The notes under the pieces were generated by a model. It was not told the origin of the DNA. It saw only the letters and a program-made list of their open reading frames with translations, and did not search any database. The position numbers and the translations under genes were made by a program. A DNA stretch of 64,000 nt. Source: JBJMHZ01 sp045807125. Lineage in GTDB: Bacteria > Actinomycetota > Actinomycetes > JAWWOL01. Each line of letters starts with the position of its first letter. Within the stretch, counting starts at the first letter, position 1. Location of the stretch: NCBI GenBank assembly GCA_045807125.1, contig JBJMHZ010000045.1, positions 1-64,000 of the forward strand, in the 5' to 3' direction. This document shows positions 25,978 through 33,334 of the stretch, in pieces.

Positions 25978-26775
25978 GTGTCCATCGGCGAGGCGCTGGC
26001 CTCAGCCCGGCGCGAGCGTGGCATGACCGTCGACGAGGTCAGCCAGGCGACCCGCATCCGGGGCACCCTGATCCGCGCGATCGAGACCGACGACTTCGGC
26101 CCGTGCGGCGGAGCCGTCTACGCCCGCGGCCACATCCGGAGCATCGCCAGGGCGGTCGGCATCGATCCGGTGCCGCTGATCGAGCAGTTCGACACCGACA
26201 ACGGCACCGGGCCGCAGCTCGTCACCGACGGCATCTTCGAGGCCGAGAGCAAGGCCAGGCCGGAGCGCACCGGGCCACGCTGGGGCGCGGCGATGGTCGC
26301 CGCCGTCCTCGTCGGCGTCTGCGCGCTCGCCCTCGCCTCCATCCTCGGGCTGCTCGACGGCAACCGCAGCCAGCCGACGGCCCAGAGCCGCGGCCCGGCC
26401 GCGTCGTCGAGCGCCTCCGCGCCGAGCTCCTCGCCGAGCGCCCACAAGCCGCCGCGGACTCCGAGGCCCACGCCGAGCGACGGCGCGGTCGCGGGCGTGC
26501 CGAAGGACGGGGTCAACGTCCGCGTGCGCATCATCGGGGCCCACAGCTGGCTCAGCGTGCGCAACTCGGCCGGCGCCACGCTGCTGCAGAAGACGCTCGA
26601 CCGCGGCCAGGTCTTCGACGCCCACGACAAGAAGTGGCTGCACTTCGTCATCGGCGACGCCGGCGCGGTCGACCTGATCGTCAACGACAAGGAGATCGGG
26701 CCGCCCGGCGGCAAGGGGGCCGTGGTCAACCTCACGTTCCGGCCCGGCGACCCGGCGACCTCCTCGCAGGGCTGA
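25978..26775 (+). CDS. RodZ-like HTH/transmembrane/DUF4115 protein
   Basis: 265 residues. N-terminal HTH_25 domain (IGEALASARRERGMTVDEVSQATRIRGTLIRAIE) and YARGHIRSIARAVGIDP, then one membrane helix at ~102-126, a Ser/Pro-rich extracytoplasmic linker, and a C-terminal beta-rich DUF4115 domain (VRVRIIGAHSWLSVRNSAGATLLQKTL). RodZ homologues link MreB to the elongation machinery; actinobacterial members occur beside ftsK. GTG 25978 is fixed by GGAGG at 25966-25970. The 230-nt gap before it contains TACACT (25900-25905), a possible -10. Confidence 0.85.
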   Translation: MSIGEALASARRERGMTVDEVSQATRIRGTLIRAIETDDFGPCGGAVYARGHIRSIARAVGIDPVPLIEQFDTDNGTGPQLVTDGIFEAESKARPERTGPRWGAAMVAAVLVGVCALALASILGLLDGNRSQPTAQSRGPAASSSASAPSSSPSAHKPPRTPRPTPSDGAVAGVPKDGVNVRVRIIGAHSWLSVRNSAGATLLQKTLDRGQVFDAHDKKWLHFVIGDAGAVDLIVNDKEIGPPGGKGAVVNLTFRPGDPATSSQG

Positions 26776-26826
26776 CCGCCCGCGCCCGGACCCACCAGCG
26801 GGGCGGGGGTGGCAGGGCCGGACCGG

Positions 26827-26832
26827 TAGGCT
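26827..26832 (+). promoter_or_regulatory. -10 hexamer for leaderless rimO
   Basis: TAGGCT ends 6 nt before GTG 26839, the same arrangement as ftsK. Confidence 0.5.
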
Positions 26833-26838
26833 GGGCCA

Positions 26839-28431
26839 GTGCCTGCCCACCCCCGTCGCGTCGCGCTCGTCACGCTGGGGTGCGCGCGCAACGAGGTCGA
26901 CTCGGAGGAGCTGGCCGGGCGGCTCGACGCCGCCGGATGGCGCATCGTCGACGACCCCGACGAGGCCGACGCGGTCGTCGTCAACACCTGCGGCTTCGTC
27001 GAGGCGGCGAAGAAGGACTCGGTCGACACGCTGCTGGCCGCCGCCGACCGGCGCCCCGGCGCACCGTCCCGCGCGGTGGTCGCGGTCGGCTGCCTGGCCG
27101 AGCGGTACGGGTCGGAGCTGGCCGCTGCGCTGCCCGAGGCCGACGCCGTGCTCGGCTTCGACCACTACGCCGACCTGCCGAGCCGGCTCGACGACGTCCT
27201 CGCCGGGCGCCCGGTGCCGGCGCACGCGCCGCGCGACCGCCGGACCCTGCTGCCGCTGACCCCCGTCGACCGGGCGCGCGCGGCGGCCACCGTTGCCGTC
27301 CCCGGTCACGGGGCACCCGCTCCGGCCCTCGCCGACCTGCCGCCTGGGGTCGCGCCGCCGTCCGGCCCGCGCCCGCTGCGCCGCCGGCTCGAGGGCGGCC
27401 CCGTGGCGCCGCTCAAGCTCGCGTCCGGCTGCGACCGGCGGTGCAGCTTCTGCGCCATCCCGTCGTTCCGCGGCTCGTTCGTGTCGCGGCCGCCGGACGA
27501 CGTGATCGCCGAGGCCGAGTGGCTCGCCGGGCAAGGTGTGCGCGAGCTCGTCCTCGTCAGCGAGAACAGCACCTCGTACGGCAAGGACCTCGGCGACCTG
27601 CGGTCGCTCGAGCGGCTACTGCCGCTGATCGCGGCGGTCGACGGCATCGTCCGGGTGCGGGTCAGCTACCTCCAGCCCGCCGAGCTGCGCCCCTCGCTGG
27701 TCGAGGTGATGACCGCCACGCCGGGCGTCGAGCCGTACTTCGACCTGTCGTTCCAGCACGCGAGCGGCCCGGTGCTGCGCCGGATGCGCCGCTTCGGCGA
27801 CACCGAGCGCTTCCTGGGGCTGCTGGCCGACATCAGGGCCGGCGCCCCGGCGGCCGGCGTCCGCTCCAACGTCATCGTCGGCTTTCCCGGCGAGCGCAAG
27901 GCGGACGTGGCCGAGCTGGAGCGGTTCCTCGCCGCCGCCCGGCTCGACGCGGTGGGCGTCTTCGGCTACTCCGACGAGGACGGCACCGAGGCCGCCCTGC
28001 TGCCGGCCAAGGTGCGCCGCGACGCGATCGCCCGGCGGGTGGCGCGGCTCGCCCGGCTGGTCGAGGAGCTCACCGCCCAGCGCGCCGAGGAGCGGGTCGG
28101 CTCCGAGGTGGAGGTGCTCGTCGAGTCGGTCTCGGCGACGTCGCGCTCCCCGGCGGGTGGCGCGGTGGCCGAGGGCCGGGCCGGCCACCAGGCGCCGGAG
28201 GTCGACGGCAGCACCGCGGTGCGCCTGCCGGCCGGCGGGATGGCCGACGGGATGGCCGACCGAGCGGCCGGCGGGATGGCCGACGCTCCGGTCGGCATCG
28301 AGGTCGGGGACCTGGTCCGCGCGCGCGTCGTCGCGAGCGACGGCGTGGACCTCGTCGCGGAGGCGATCGCCGTGGTCTCGCCGGCCCGGCGCTTCGGGCG
28401 GCGCCGTCCCATGACCGCCGATGTCGGCTGA
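26839..28431 (+). CDS. rimO: Ribosomal protein S12 methylthiotransferase
   Basis: 530 residues, long for RimO (about 440-500). Radical-SAM enzyme that methylthiolates Asp88 of S12. The MTTase N-domain has its three Cys (TLGCARNE, NTCGFVEAA, VGCLAERYG); the radical-SAM triad is CDRRCSFCAIPSFRG. The C-terminal TRAM domain is interrupted near residues 440-480 by an Ala/Gly/Met/Asp segment with three GMAD units (nucleotides ~28236-28285), and there is a ~30-residue Ala/Pro insert before the SAM domain. Overlaps pgsA by 11 nt. Confidence 0.93.
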   Translation: MPAHPRRVALVTLGCARNEVDSEELAGRLDAAGWRIVDDPDEADAVVVNTCGFVEAAKKDSVDTLLAAADRRPGAPSRAVVAVGCLAERYGSELAAALPEADAVLGFDHYADLPSRLDDVLAGRPVPAHAPRDRRTLLPLTPVDRARAAATVAVPGHGAPAPALADLPPGVAPPSGPRPLRRRLEGGPVAPLKLASGCDRRCSFCAIPSFRGSFVSRPPDDVIAEAEWLAGQGVRELVLVSENSTSYGKDLGDLRSLERLLPLIAAVDGIVRVRVSYLQPAELRPSLVEVMTATPGVEPYFDLSFQHASGPVLRRMRRFGDTERFLGLLADIRAGAPAAGVRSNVIVGFPGERKADVAELERFLAAARLDAVGVFGYSDEDGTEAALLPAKVRRDAIARRVARLARLVEELTAQRAEERVGSEVEVLVESVSATSRSPAGGAVAEGRAGHQAPEVDGSTAVRLPAGGMADGMADRAAGGMADAPVGIEVGDLVRARVVASDGVDLVAEAIAVVSPARRFGRRRPMTADVG

Positions 28432-29047
28432 GAAGGCGCCGGTCGACGACCGGGCCGTCCCGGCCGCGGCACCCATCCTCAACATCGCGAACTACCTGAC
28501 CGTGCTGCGGCTGGCGCTGGTGCCGGTGCTCCTCGTCCTGCTGCTGGCCGACGGCGGCCACCGCACCGGCTGGCGGATCGCGGCCGCGCTGGCCTTCGCG
28601 GCCGCGTCGATCACCGACCGGATCGACGGCGACCTGGCTCGCAGCCGCGGGCTCGTCACCGACTTCGGCAAGGTCGCCGACCCGATCGCCGACAAGGCGC
28701 TCACCGGCGCCGCGCTCATCGGGCTGTCGGTGCTCGGCGACCTCGCCTGGGCGATCACGATCGCCGTGCTGGTCCGCGAGATCGGCATCACCGCGATGCG
28801 CTTCTGGGTCATCCGGCACGGCGTGATTCCCGCGAGCAGGGGCGGCAAGGTCAAGACCCTGCTGCAGTCGGTGGCCATCGGGCTGTACATCCTGCCGCTG
28901 CCGGACTGGCTGCACCCGGCCACGCTCGCCGTCATGCTGCTCGCGCTCGCCGTCACGTACGTGACCGGTGCCGACTACGTCCTGCGGGCGGTGCGGCTGC
29001 GCCGCACCAGCGAGCGGACCGCCCGGCGGCTGGCGGCCCGCCGGTGA
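28421..29047 (+). CDS. pgsA: CDP-diacylglycerol--glycerol-3-phosphate 3-phosphatidyltransferase
   Basis: 208 residues. First committed step of phosphatidylglycerol synthesis. The CDP-alcohol phosphotransferase motif D-G-x2-A-R-x8-G-x3-D-x3-D is intact in RIDGDLARSRGLVTDFGKVADPIADK (nt ~28622-28697). About five membrane helices; NYLTVLRLALVPVLLVLLL opens the membrane domain. The basic C-terminus is cytoplasmic. Sits between rimO and cinA as in mycobacteria (pgsA3 position). Confidence 0.92.
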   Translation: MSAEKAPVDDRAVPAAAPILNIANYLTVLRLALVPVLLVLLLADGGHRTGWRIAAALAFAAASITDRIDGDLARSRGLVTDFGKVADPIADKALTGAALIGLSVLGDLAWAITIAVLVREIGITAMRFWVIRHGVIPASRGGKVKTLLQSVAIGLYILPLPDWLHPATLAVMLLALAVTYVTGADYVLRAVRLRRTSERTARRLAARR

Positions 29048-29535
29048 CCGGGCCGGCCGGGGCCGCCGAGCAGGTGCACCGCCAGCTGCTGCGGCGCCGG
29101 GCCACGCTCGCCGTCGCCGAGTCGCTGACCGGCGGCCTGCTCTGCGCCGCGCTCACCGACCTGGCCGGGGCGTCGAGCGTGGTGCGCGGCGGGGTGGTCG
29201 CGTACGCGACGCCGCTGAAGGCGCTGCTGCTCGGCGTGCCGGAGGAGCTGCTGGCGAGCCGGGGCGCCGTCGACCCCGACGTCGCGGCCGCGATGGCGGC
29301 GGGGGCGCGGACCCGCCTGGGGGCGACGTACGGCGTGGCCACCACTGGCGTCGCCGGCCCGTCGCCGCAGGACGGCAAGCCCGTCGGCACCGTGTACGTG
29401 GCGGTCGCGACGCCGCACGGCGAGCGCGTCGCCGGGCACCGCTTCGGCGGCGACCGGGCCGCGGTCCGGGCGGCCGCGACCGAGGCGGCCCTCGGCCTGC
29501 TGCTCGCCATCCTCGATGAGGGCGAGACCGCCTAG
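29044..29535 (+). CDS. CinA C-terminal family nicotinamide-nucleotide amidase (PncC)
   Basis: 163 residues, a stand-alone CinA C-terminal domain. It deamidates NMN to nicotinic acid mononucleotide for NAD recycling. Family motifs: LAVAESLTGGLLCAALTDLAGASSVVRGGVVAY (AESLTGG signature), LGATYGVATTGVAGP and GTVYVAVATP. GTG start overlaps the pgsA stop. Confidence 0.92.
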   Translation: MTGPAGAAEQVHRQLLRRRATLAVAESLTGGLLCAALTDLAGASSVVRGGVVAYATPLKALLLGVPEELLASRGAVDPDVAAAMAAGARTRLGATYGVATTGVAGPSPQDGKPVGTVYVAVATPHGERVAGHRFGGDRAAVRAAATEAALGLLLAILDEGETA

Positions 29536-29557
29536 ATCGCCCTGAGCGAACGCGCCG

Positions 29558-29590
29558 CGCTGCACGCGGGTGGCGCGGCCGGGGTAGCGT
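29558..29590 (+). promoter_or_regulatory. clgR upstream region: CGC-N5-GCG dyad and -10
   Basis: CGC-tgcac-GCG (29558-29568) fits only the outer half-sites of the corynebacterial ClgR operator. TAGCGT (29585-29590) is a likely -10, giving a ~55-nt leader. Autoregulation by ClgR is known in relatives, but in so GC-rich a sequence the dyad could be chance. Confidence 0.3.
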
Positions 29591-29651
29591 GGTACGACCG
29601 GGACGACGGAGCTACCCGCCGCCCGGGACACGACGGGGAGAGGAGGGCGAT

Positions 29652-30134
29652 ATGGTCCTGCTACGCCGACTGCTCGGCGACGCCCTGCGCCGCACGCGCC
29701 AGCGCCAGCAGCGCACGCTGCGGGAGGTCTCCTCGGCGGCCCGGGTCTCGCTCGGCTACCTCTCCGAGGTCGAGCGCGGGCAGAAGGAGCCCTCCTCGGA
29801 GCTGCTCGCCGCCATCTGCGATGCGCTCGAGGTGGAGCTCTCCGACGTCCTGCGCGAGATCAGTGCCACCCTCGATGCCGGTTCCGCGGCCGGCCCGGCC
29901 GGCGAGCTCTCCGCCGGTGCGTCGGCGCGGGTGGTCGTCGAGCCGGTCGTGATCGAGCGGTCCTCGCTGCCGGCCAAGCCCGTCGAGCAGCGCCCGGCGC
30001 TCGACCCGGTCGCCGCGCTGTCGCACGGGTTGCCGTCCCTGCCGGGGTTGCCGGCCGTGCCTGCCGTGCCCGCCGTCCCGCCGGCCGCTCGCCACGCGGC
30101 CGAGTGCCGCGCTCCGGTGACCGTCGCAGCCTGA
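29652..30134 (+). CDS. clgR: Transcriptional regulator ClgR
   Basis: 160 residues. XRE-type HTH that activates clp protease and envelope-stress genes in actinobacteria. The DNA-binding domain TLREVSSAARVSLGYLSEVERGQKEPSSELL is nearly identical to known ClgR proteins, and location after pgsA-cinA is the conserved one. The C-terminal half is longer than in mycobacteria and Ala/Pro-rich (a VPAVPAVPAVP run); it ends in VTVAA, and ClgR proteins with C-terminal AA are Clp substrates. ATG start with AGGAGGG just upstream. Confidence 0.9.
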   Translation: MVLLRRLLGDALRRTRQRQQRTLREVSSAARVSLGYLSEVERGQKEPSSELLAAICDALEVELSDVLREISATLDAGSAAGPAGELSAGASARVVVEPVVIERSSLPAKPVEQRPALDPVAALSHGLPSLPGLPAVPAVPAVPPAARHAAECRAPVTVAA

Positions 30135-30135
30135 C

Positions 30136-30729
30136 GTGTCGGAGCGCGCCGGGCTCGCGGCCCCCGCTCCCCGCGCGCCCGCCGGGACCAGGAGCCGGGC
30201 GGGCAACGCCATGGGGCGCACCCGCGCCGCCCTGCTCGTGGCGGCGGCCCAGGCCGTCGAGCGCTACGGCGTGCGCCGTACCACCATGGGCGACGTCGCG
30301 ACGATCGCCGGAGTCGCCAAGGCGACGCTTTACAACCACTTCCGTACGAAGGAGGACGTCCTCGCCGGCGTGGTCTTGAGCGCACTCGACGCGCTCGCCG
30401 ACGAGTGCGAGCAGGTGGCGCGCACGGCCGGCCTGGCCGCCGCCCTCGAGCGCGCCGCCACCGTCGTGGGGGCGCATCCGGCGCTGCGCCGGGTGGTCGC
30501 CGACGAGCCCGCCCTCGTCCGCCCCCTGCTCGCGCCCGAGGGCGCCGGCCGGGCCGACGCCGCCGTGGCGCGCGTCCTGCGGGCGGCGGGCGTCGACCCG
30601 GACCTACCCGGCGTGGAGCTGGTGCGCCGCTGGATCGGATCGTTCGCATGGGACGGTGCCGCCGGCAGCGACGTGGCGGCGGGAGCGGCTCTCCTGGCGT
30701 CGGCGCTGCGCCCGCTGCCGCCTGCGTGA
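30136..30729 (+). CDS. TetR family transcriptional regulator
   Basis: 197 residues. The TetR HTH is clear: ALLVAAAQAVERYGVRRTTMGDVATIAGVAKATLYNHFRTKEDVLAGVV (nt ~30218-30375). The ligand-binding half is unassignable. It starts 1 nt after the clgR stop, so it is likely in the clgR operon. Its first ~25 residues are a disordered Ala/Pro/Arg extension; the GTG at 30136 may be too early and ATG 30211 is an alternative. Confidence 0.85.
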   Translation: MSERAGLAAPAPRAPAGTRSRAGNAMGRTRAALLVAAAQAVERYGVRRTTMGDVATIAGVAKATLYNHFRTKEDVLAGVVLSALDALADECEQVARTAGLAAALERAATVVGAHPALRRVVADEPALVRPLLAPEGAGRADAAVARVLRAAGVDPDLPGVELVRRWIGSFAWDGAAGSDVAAGAALLASALRPLPPA

Positions 30730-30941
30730 GCGCAGCGCCGCGCGTCATCGGACCCCGGACCCCACCCCGGGTCCCGGCCACCGCCTCGCTCGGGGGGTAC
30801 GCGACGGTGGCCGGGACGCTAGGGGGAGGCGGTGCGCTGTGGCGCCTCACTGGGACTCTGCCCGGAGATGGCGAGCGTATCCCTGTGCGCTCGGCGCAGG
30901 GCTGCTCGACATCGCGTCCTCGATGTCCTGGCGTCCTGTGG
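30730..30941 (+). other. Intergenic region after tetR
   Basis: Holds an interrupted hairpin (GGACCC 30757-30762 / GGGTCC 30769-30774, extended by CC/GG past one mismatch) that may terminate tetR. Nothing else is recognised. The accessory island begins beyond it. Confidence 0.4.
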
Positions 30942-31283
30942 TCACGCCCAACGACGTCCGTCGTCCGGTGAGACGCTGGACCGCGTCGGCGTGACTGCTG
31001 GATGCTCGAACAGCGTACCTGGCTCCACGTCCAGCGCCTTCTCTATCCGAGCGGCCAGTCGGGCCGAGCACGACTCGAGCAGGCCGCTGCGCAGGTGGCC
31101 GATCATGGACGGGTGGCAGGCCGCCCAGCGCGCCAGTTCCCGCACCGACACCTTCCGTTGCTCCATCCGTGCGATGAGCTCGTCCCGGCTGCGCAGTCGC
31201 ATCCAGTGCCCCGTTCGGCGTCCCTCATATCCTCGGGCGACATAGTGGCGGCTGGAATGAGAGTTGTCCAGCAAAGCGTTCAC
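30942..31283 (-). CDS. Small HTH (XRE-type) regulator of the accessory island
   Basis: 113 residues from GTG 31283; a shorter form from ATG 31202 (MRLRSRDEL) keeps the whole domain. HTH core: LIARMEQRKVSVRELARWAACHPSMIGHLRSG, then ARIEKALDVEPGTLFEH, typical of phage/ICE-borne actinobacterial regulators. Divergent from a second HTH gene, with inverted repeats between them. A Cro-like, repressor or excisionase-control role is an inference; no DNA target is known. Confidence 0.7.
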   Translation of the reverse strand: MNALLDNSHSSRHYVARGYEGRRTGHWMRLRSRDELIARMEQRKVSVRELARWAACHPSMIGHLRSGLLESCSARLAARIEKALDVEPGTLFEHPAVTPTRSSVSPDDGRRWA

Positions 31284-31294
31284 TATGCTAATTC

Positions 31295-31313
31295 ACTAGA
31301 CGCAGTGTCTAGT
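31295..31313. promoter_or_regulatory. Perfect inverted repeat, candidate operator O1
   Basis: ACTAGAC (31295-31301) and GTCTAGT (31307-31313) flank GCAGT. Read from the other strand, the half-site extends to ACTAGACAC, which recurs at 31374-31382. It lies 12 nt upstream of the minus-strand regulator's start. Confidence 0.65.
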
Positions 31314-31373
31314 ATGTCGTCCAGCACTCTTGGCAGGTAGACGGCCCAGCCGTCAGGATCACGCCACAGATAA

Positions 31374-31398
31374 CTAGACACACGTCCCTCGGTGTGTC
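31374..31398. promoter_or_regulatory. Second operator-like site O2
   Basis: Includes the shared half-site ACTAGACAC (31374-31382) and an inverted repeat GACACAC (31377-31383) / GTGTGTC (31392-31398) with an 8-nt centre. It lies 33 nt upstream of the plus-strand HTH gene. Confidence 0.6.
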
Positions 31399-31430
31399 GA
31401 ACAGGGTCGACAGGGGAGCAGGGGATCACC

Positions 31431-31850
31431 GTGCCCGGCATGGCGGAGCTGCAACGCCTCGTGCAGGACGCGGCCCGGACGGCCGGTGGCTATCGCAATC
31501 TTGCCCGCCGCACCGGTGGGCTGGTCAGCGTCTCGACGCTCAACAACATCGCGACCGGTCGCCACAGCGGCCGTCTCACGGACGACTCCATCCGTGGCAT
31601 CGCGCTCGCGATCGGGCGGCCGGCCGATGACATCGCGCGCATCACCGGCACCGAGCTCACCGACGAGCTGCCACCGTTCGTGCTGCCGAAGCGGGCCAAC
31701 CGGCTCACCCAGCCACAGCGTCGCGTCATTGTGTCCGTGGTCGATGCCATTCTTTCTGCCGCCGACACCGCCGGTCACAAGCGGCCCGCTCGCGCGGTGA
31801 CGGATGCGATGGCGCCCCGTCGGGTCGCCCGCCACCGGCCGGAGGGCTGA
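31431..31850 (+). CDS. Helix-turn-helix protein upstream of ImmA-like peptidase
   Basis: 139 residues. The N-terminal half is an HTH domain: LQRLVQDAARTAGGYRNLARRTGGLVSVSTLNNIATGR (nt ~31446-31565) then DDSIRGIALAIGRPADDIARITG. The C-terminal part is helical and basic. A repressor followed by an ImmA-type peptidase is the ICEBs1/phage ImmR-ImmA arrangement, so this may be the cleaved repressor. GTG 31431 has GGGGAT upstream; ATG 31440 is an alternative. Confidence 0.7.
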   Translation: MPGMAELQRLVQDAARTAGGYRNLARRTGGLVSVSTLNNIATGRHSGRLTDDSIRGIALAIGRPADDIARITGTELTDELPPFVLPKRANRLTQPQRRVIVSVVDAILSAADTAGHKRPARAVTDAMAPRRVARHRPEG

Positions 31851-31930
31851 CCGGCCGCGCCGGTGCCGCCGACCCGGCAGCTTCCGGCGCCGGGCACCAC
31901 CGCCGCGGGCCGCGGGACGGAGGCGACGGC

Positions 31931-32491
31931 ATGGCCGCCGGCAGGCGTGGCAGCCGGTTCCATCCCTACCGCGCGCTCGGCGCGCTCGGCGTCGAGCTCG
32001 CCGTCGCCGCGCTGGACGACGACGTCATGGGCGACTACGACCACGAGCAGCGGGTCGTGCGCCTCGACCGAGGCCTTCGCCAGGCCGAGCGCCGCTGCAC
32101 GGCTGCCCACGAGTACGTCCACGCCGTGCGCGGCGACCTGCCCTCCTGCACCGACTGGCACGAGCGCAAGCAGGAGCGGGTCGTCGAGCGGGTGGCGGCC
32201 CGGTTGCTCATCCCGCTCGAGGATCTCGCCCGCGCGTCGCTGTGGTCCGACGACGTCACCGAGCTCGCCGACGATCTGTGGGTCGACGTCGACACGCTGC
32301 GCCAGCGGTTGCGCGACCTGCGCCCCGACGAGCGGGACTTCGTCGTCAGCTACCGCGCCGAGCGCAGTGCCGACCGCGCCGCCGATCCGGTCGCCGACCG
32401 CGCCGCCGATCCGGTCGCCGACCGCGGCAGTGACTCCGAGTCCGCGCGCCGTCGGCCTTGGCTGCCCAGCCGGTCAGCCAGCGCCGGCTGA
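31931..32491 (+). CDS. ImmA/IrrE family metallo-endopeptidase
   Basis: 186 residues. The DUF955 zinc motif is intact: RCTAAHEYVHAVRGD (HExxH), followed ~25 residues later by ERVVERVAARLLIPLEDL, with the third ligand Glu and the typical LIP strand. Family members cleave a partner repressor after damage or cell-cell signals. About 80 nt separate it from the HTH gene. The C-terminus contains DRAADPVA repeated (24-bp repeat) and is disordered. Its end overlaps the nei-type gene by 18 nt, tail to tail. Confidence 0.8.
   Translation: MAAGRRGSRFHPYRALGALGVELAVAALDDDVMGDYDHEQRVVRLDRGLRQAERRCTAAHEYVHAVRGDLPSCTDWHERKQERVVERVAARLLIPLEDLARASLWSDDVTELADDLWVDVDTLRQRLRDLRPDERDFVVSYRAERSADRAADPVADRAADPVADRGSDSESARRRPWLPSRSASAG
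32369..32426 (+). repeat. 24-bp tandem repeat in the ImmA-like gene
   Basis: Two exact 24-bp copies (32369-32392 and 32393-32416) plus a 10-bp partial third. Each encodes ADRAADPV, so the frame is kept. Confidence 0.9.
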
Positions 32492-33289
32492 GCGCGCTGG
32501 CACCGCCGGCTGGCAGGCCGGGCACCAGTACGTGACCCGCTCGTCCTGCGATCCCTCGCCCTGCTGGGCGCGCGCGATGGCAGTGCCGCACCGCCGGCAC
32601 GGTTCGCCGCGGCGTCCGTAGACGTAGTGCTGTCGCCCGCGCCGGAGATCGCCCGTGGTCACCTGCTCCCAGCGGTCCTTGTTGGCCTCGAGCAGGCTAT
32701 GGGCCAGCTCGACCAGCCCCCGGAGGTCGTCGACCTCGTCGACCGGCGTCCAGGGATGCACTCCGCGCAGGAAGAGCAGCTCGGCCTTGTACAGATTGCC
32801 GACACCGGCGAGGTTGCGCTGATCGAGCAGCGCCTCGCCGATGCTGCGCGCGGGCGCGTGGGACAGGCGCCGGACGGCCTCCTCGGCGTCCCAGTCCGCG
32901 CCCAGCAGGTCAGGACCCAGGTGGCCCACGACGTCGGGCTCCGCGTCGCTGCGGACGAGCTCGAGGATCGCGAGCCGGTAGCCAACCGCCGTCCATCGCT
33001 CGTTGCCGAGGACGGCCCGGATCTGGTGGTCGGCGCCGCCCGTCCAGCGCTGCCCTCGGCGAAAGATCCGCCAGCTGCCCTCCATCTTGAAGTGGGTGTG
33101 CAGCGTCCACCCGCCGTCGATGCGGATCAGCATGTGCTTGCCGCGCGAGGCGACCTCGCGCACCACCTGCCCGGCGAGATCGACGGTCGCCAGCCGCGGG
33201 ACGCGCAGATCGCACGTGAGGAGCGGCCGGCCGGCCAGCGCTGCATGCATGCGCCTGGCCGACAGCCAGACGGTGTCGCCCTCAGGCAT
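32474..33289 (-). CDS. nei: Endonuclease VIII-type DNA glycosylase (Nei)
   Basis: 271 residues. Fpg/Nei family bifunctional glycosylase/AP lyase that removes oxidised bases. N-terminal MPEGDTVW gives the catalytic Pro2/Glu3; Lys in VASRGKHMLIRIDGGWTLHTHFKMEGSW; helix-2-turn-helix around LDQRNLAGVGNLYKAELLF; zinc finger CRRC-x16-CPAC intact. MPEGDTVW with HTHFKMEGSW favours Nei over Fpg (MutM). Follows lhr on the same strand with a 45-nt gap, an order seen in other actinobacteria. Confidence 0.93.
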   Translation of the reverse strand: MPEGDTVWLSARRMHAALAGRPLLTCDLRVPRLATVDLAGQVVREVASRGKHMLIRIDGGWTLHTHFKMEGSWRIFRRGQRWTGGADHQIRAVLGNERWTAVGYRLAILELVRSDAEPDVVGHLGPDLLGADWDAEEAVRRLSHAPARSIGEALLDQRNLAGVGNLYKAELLFLRGVHPWTPVDEVDDLRGLVELAHSLLEANKDRWEQVTTGDLRRGRQHYVYGRRGEPCRRCGTAIARAQQGEGSQDERVTYWCPACQPAVPARSAGAG

Positions 33290-33334
33290 CCGGCCCGCAC
33301 GGTCGCCGGGGGGCCAGCTGCCGCGGCTGCGCGC

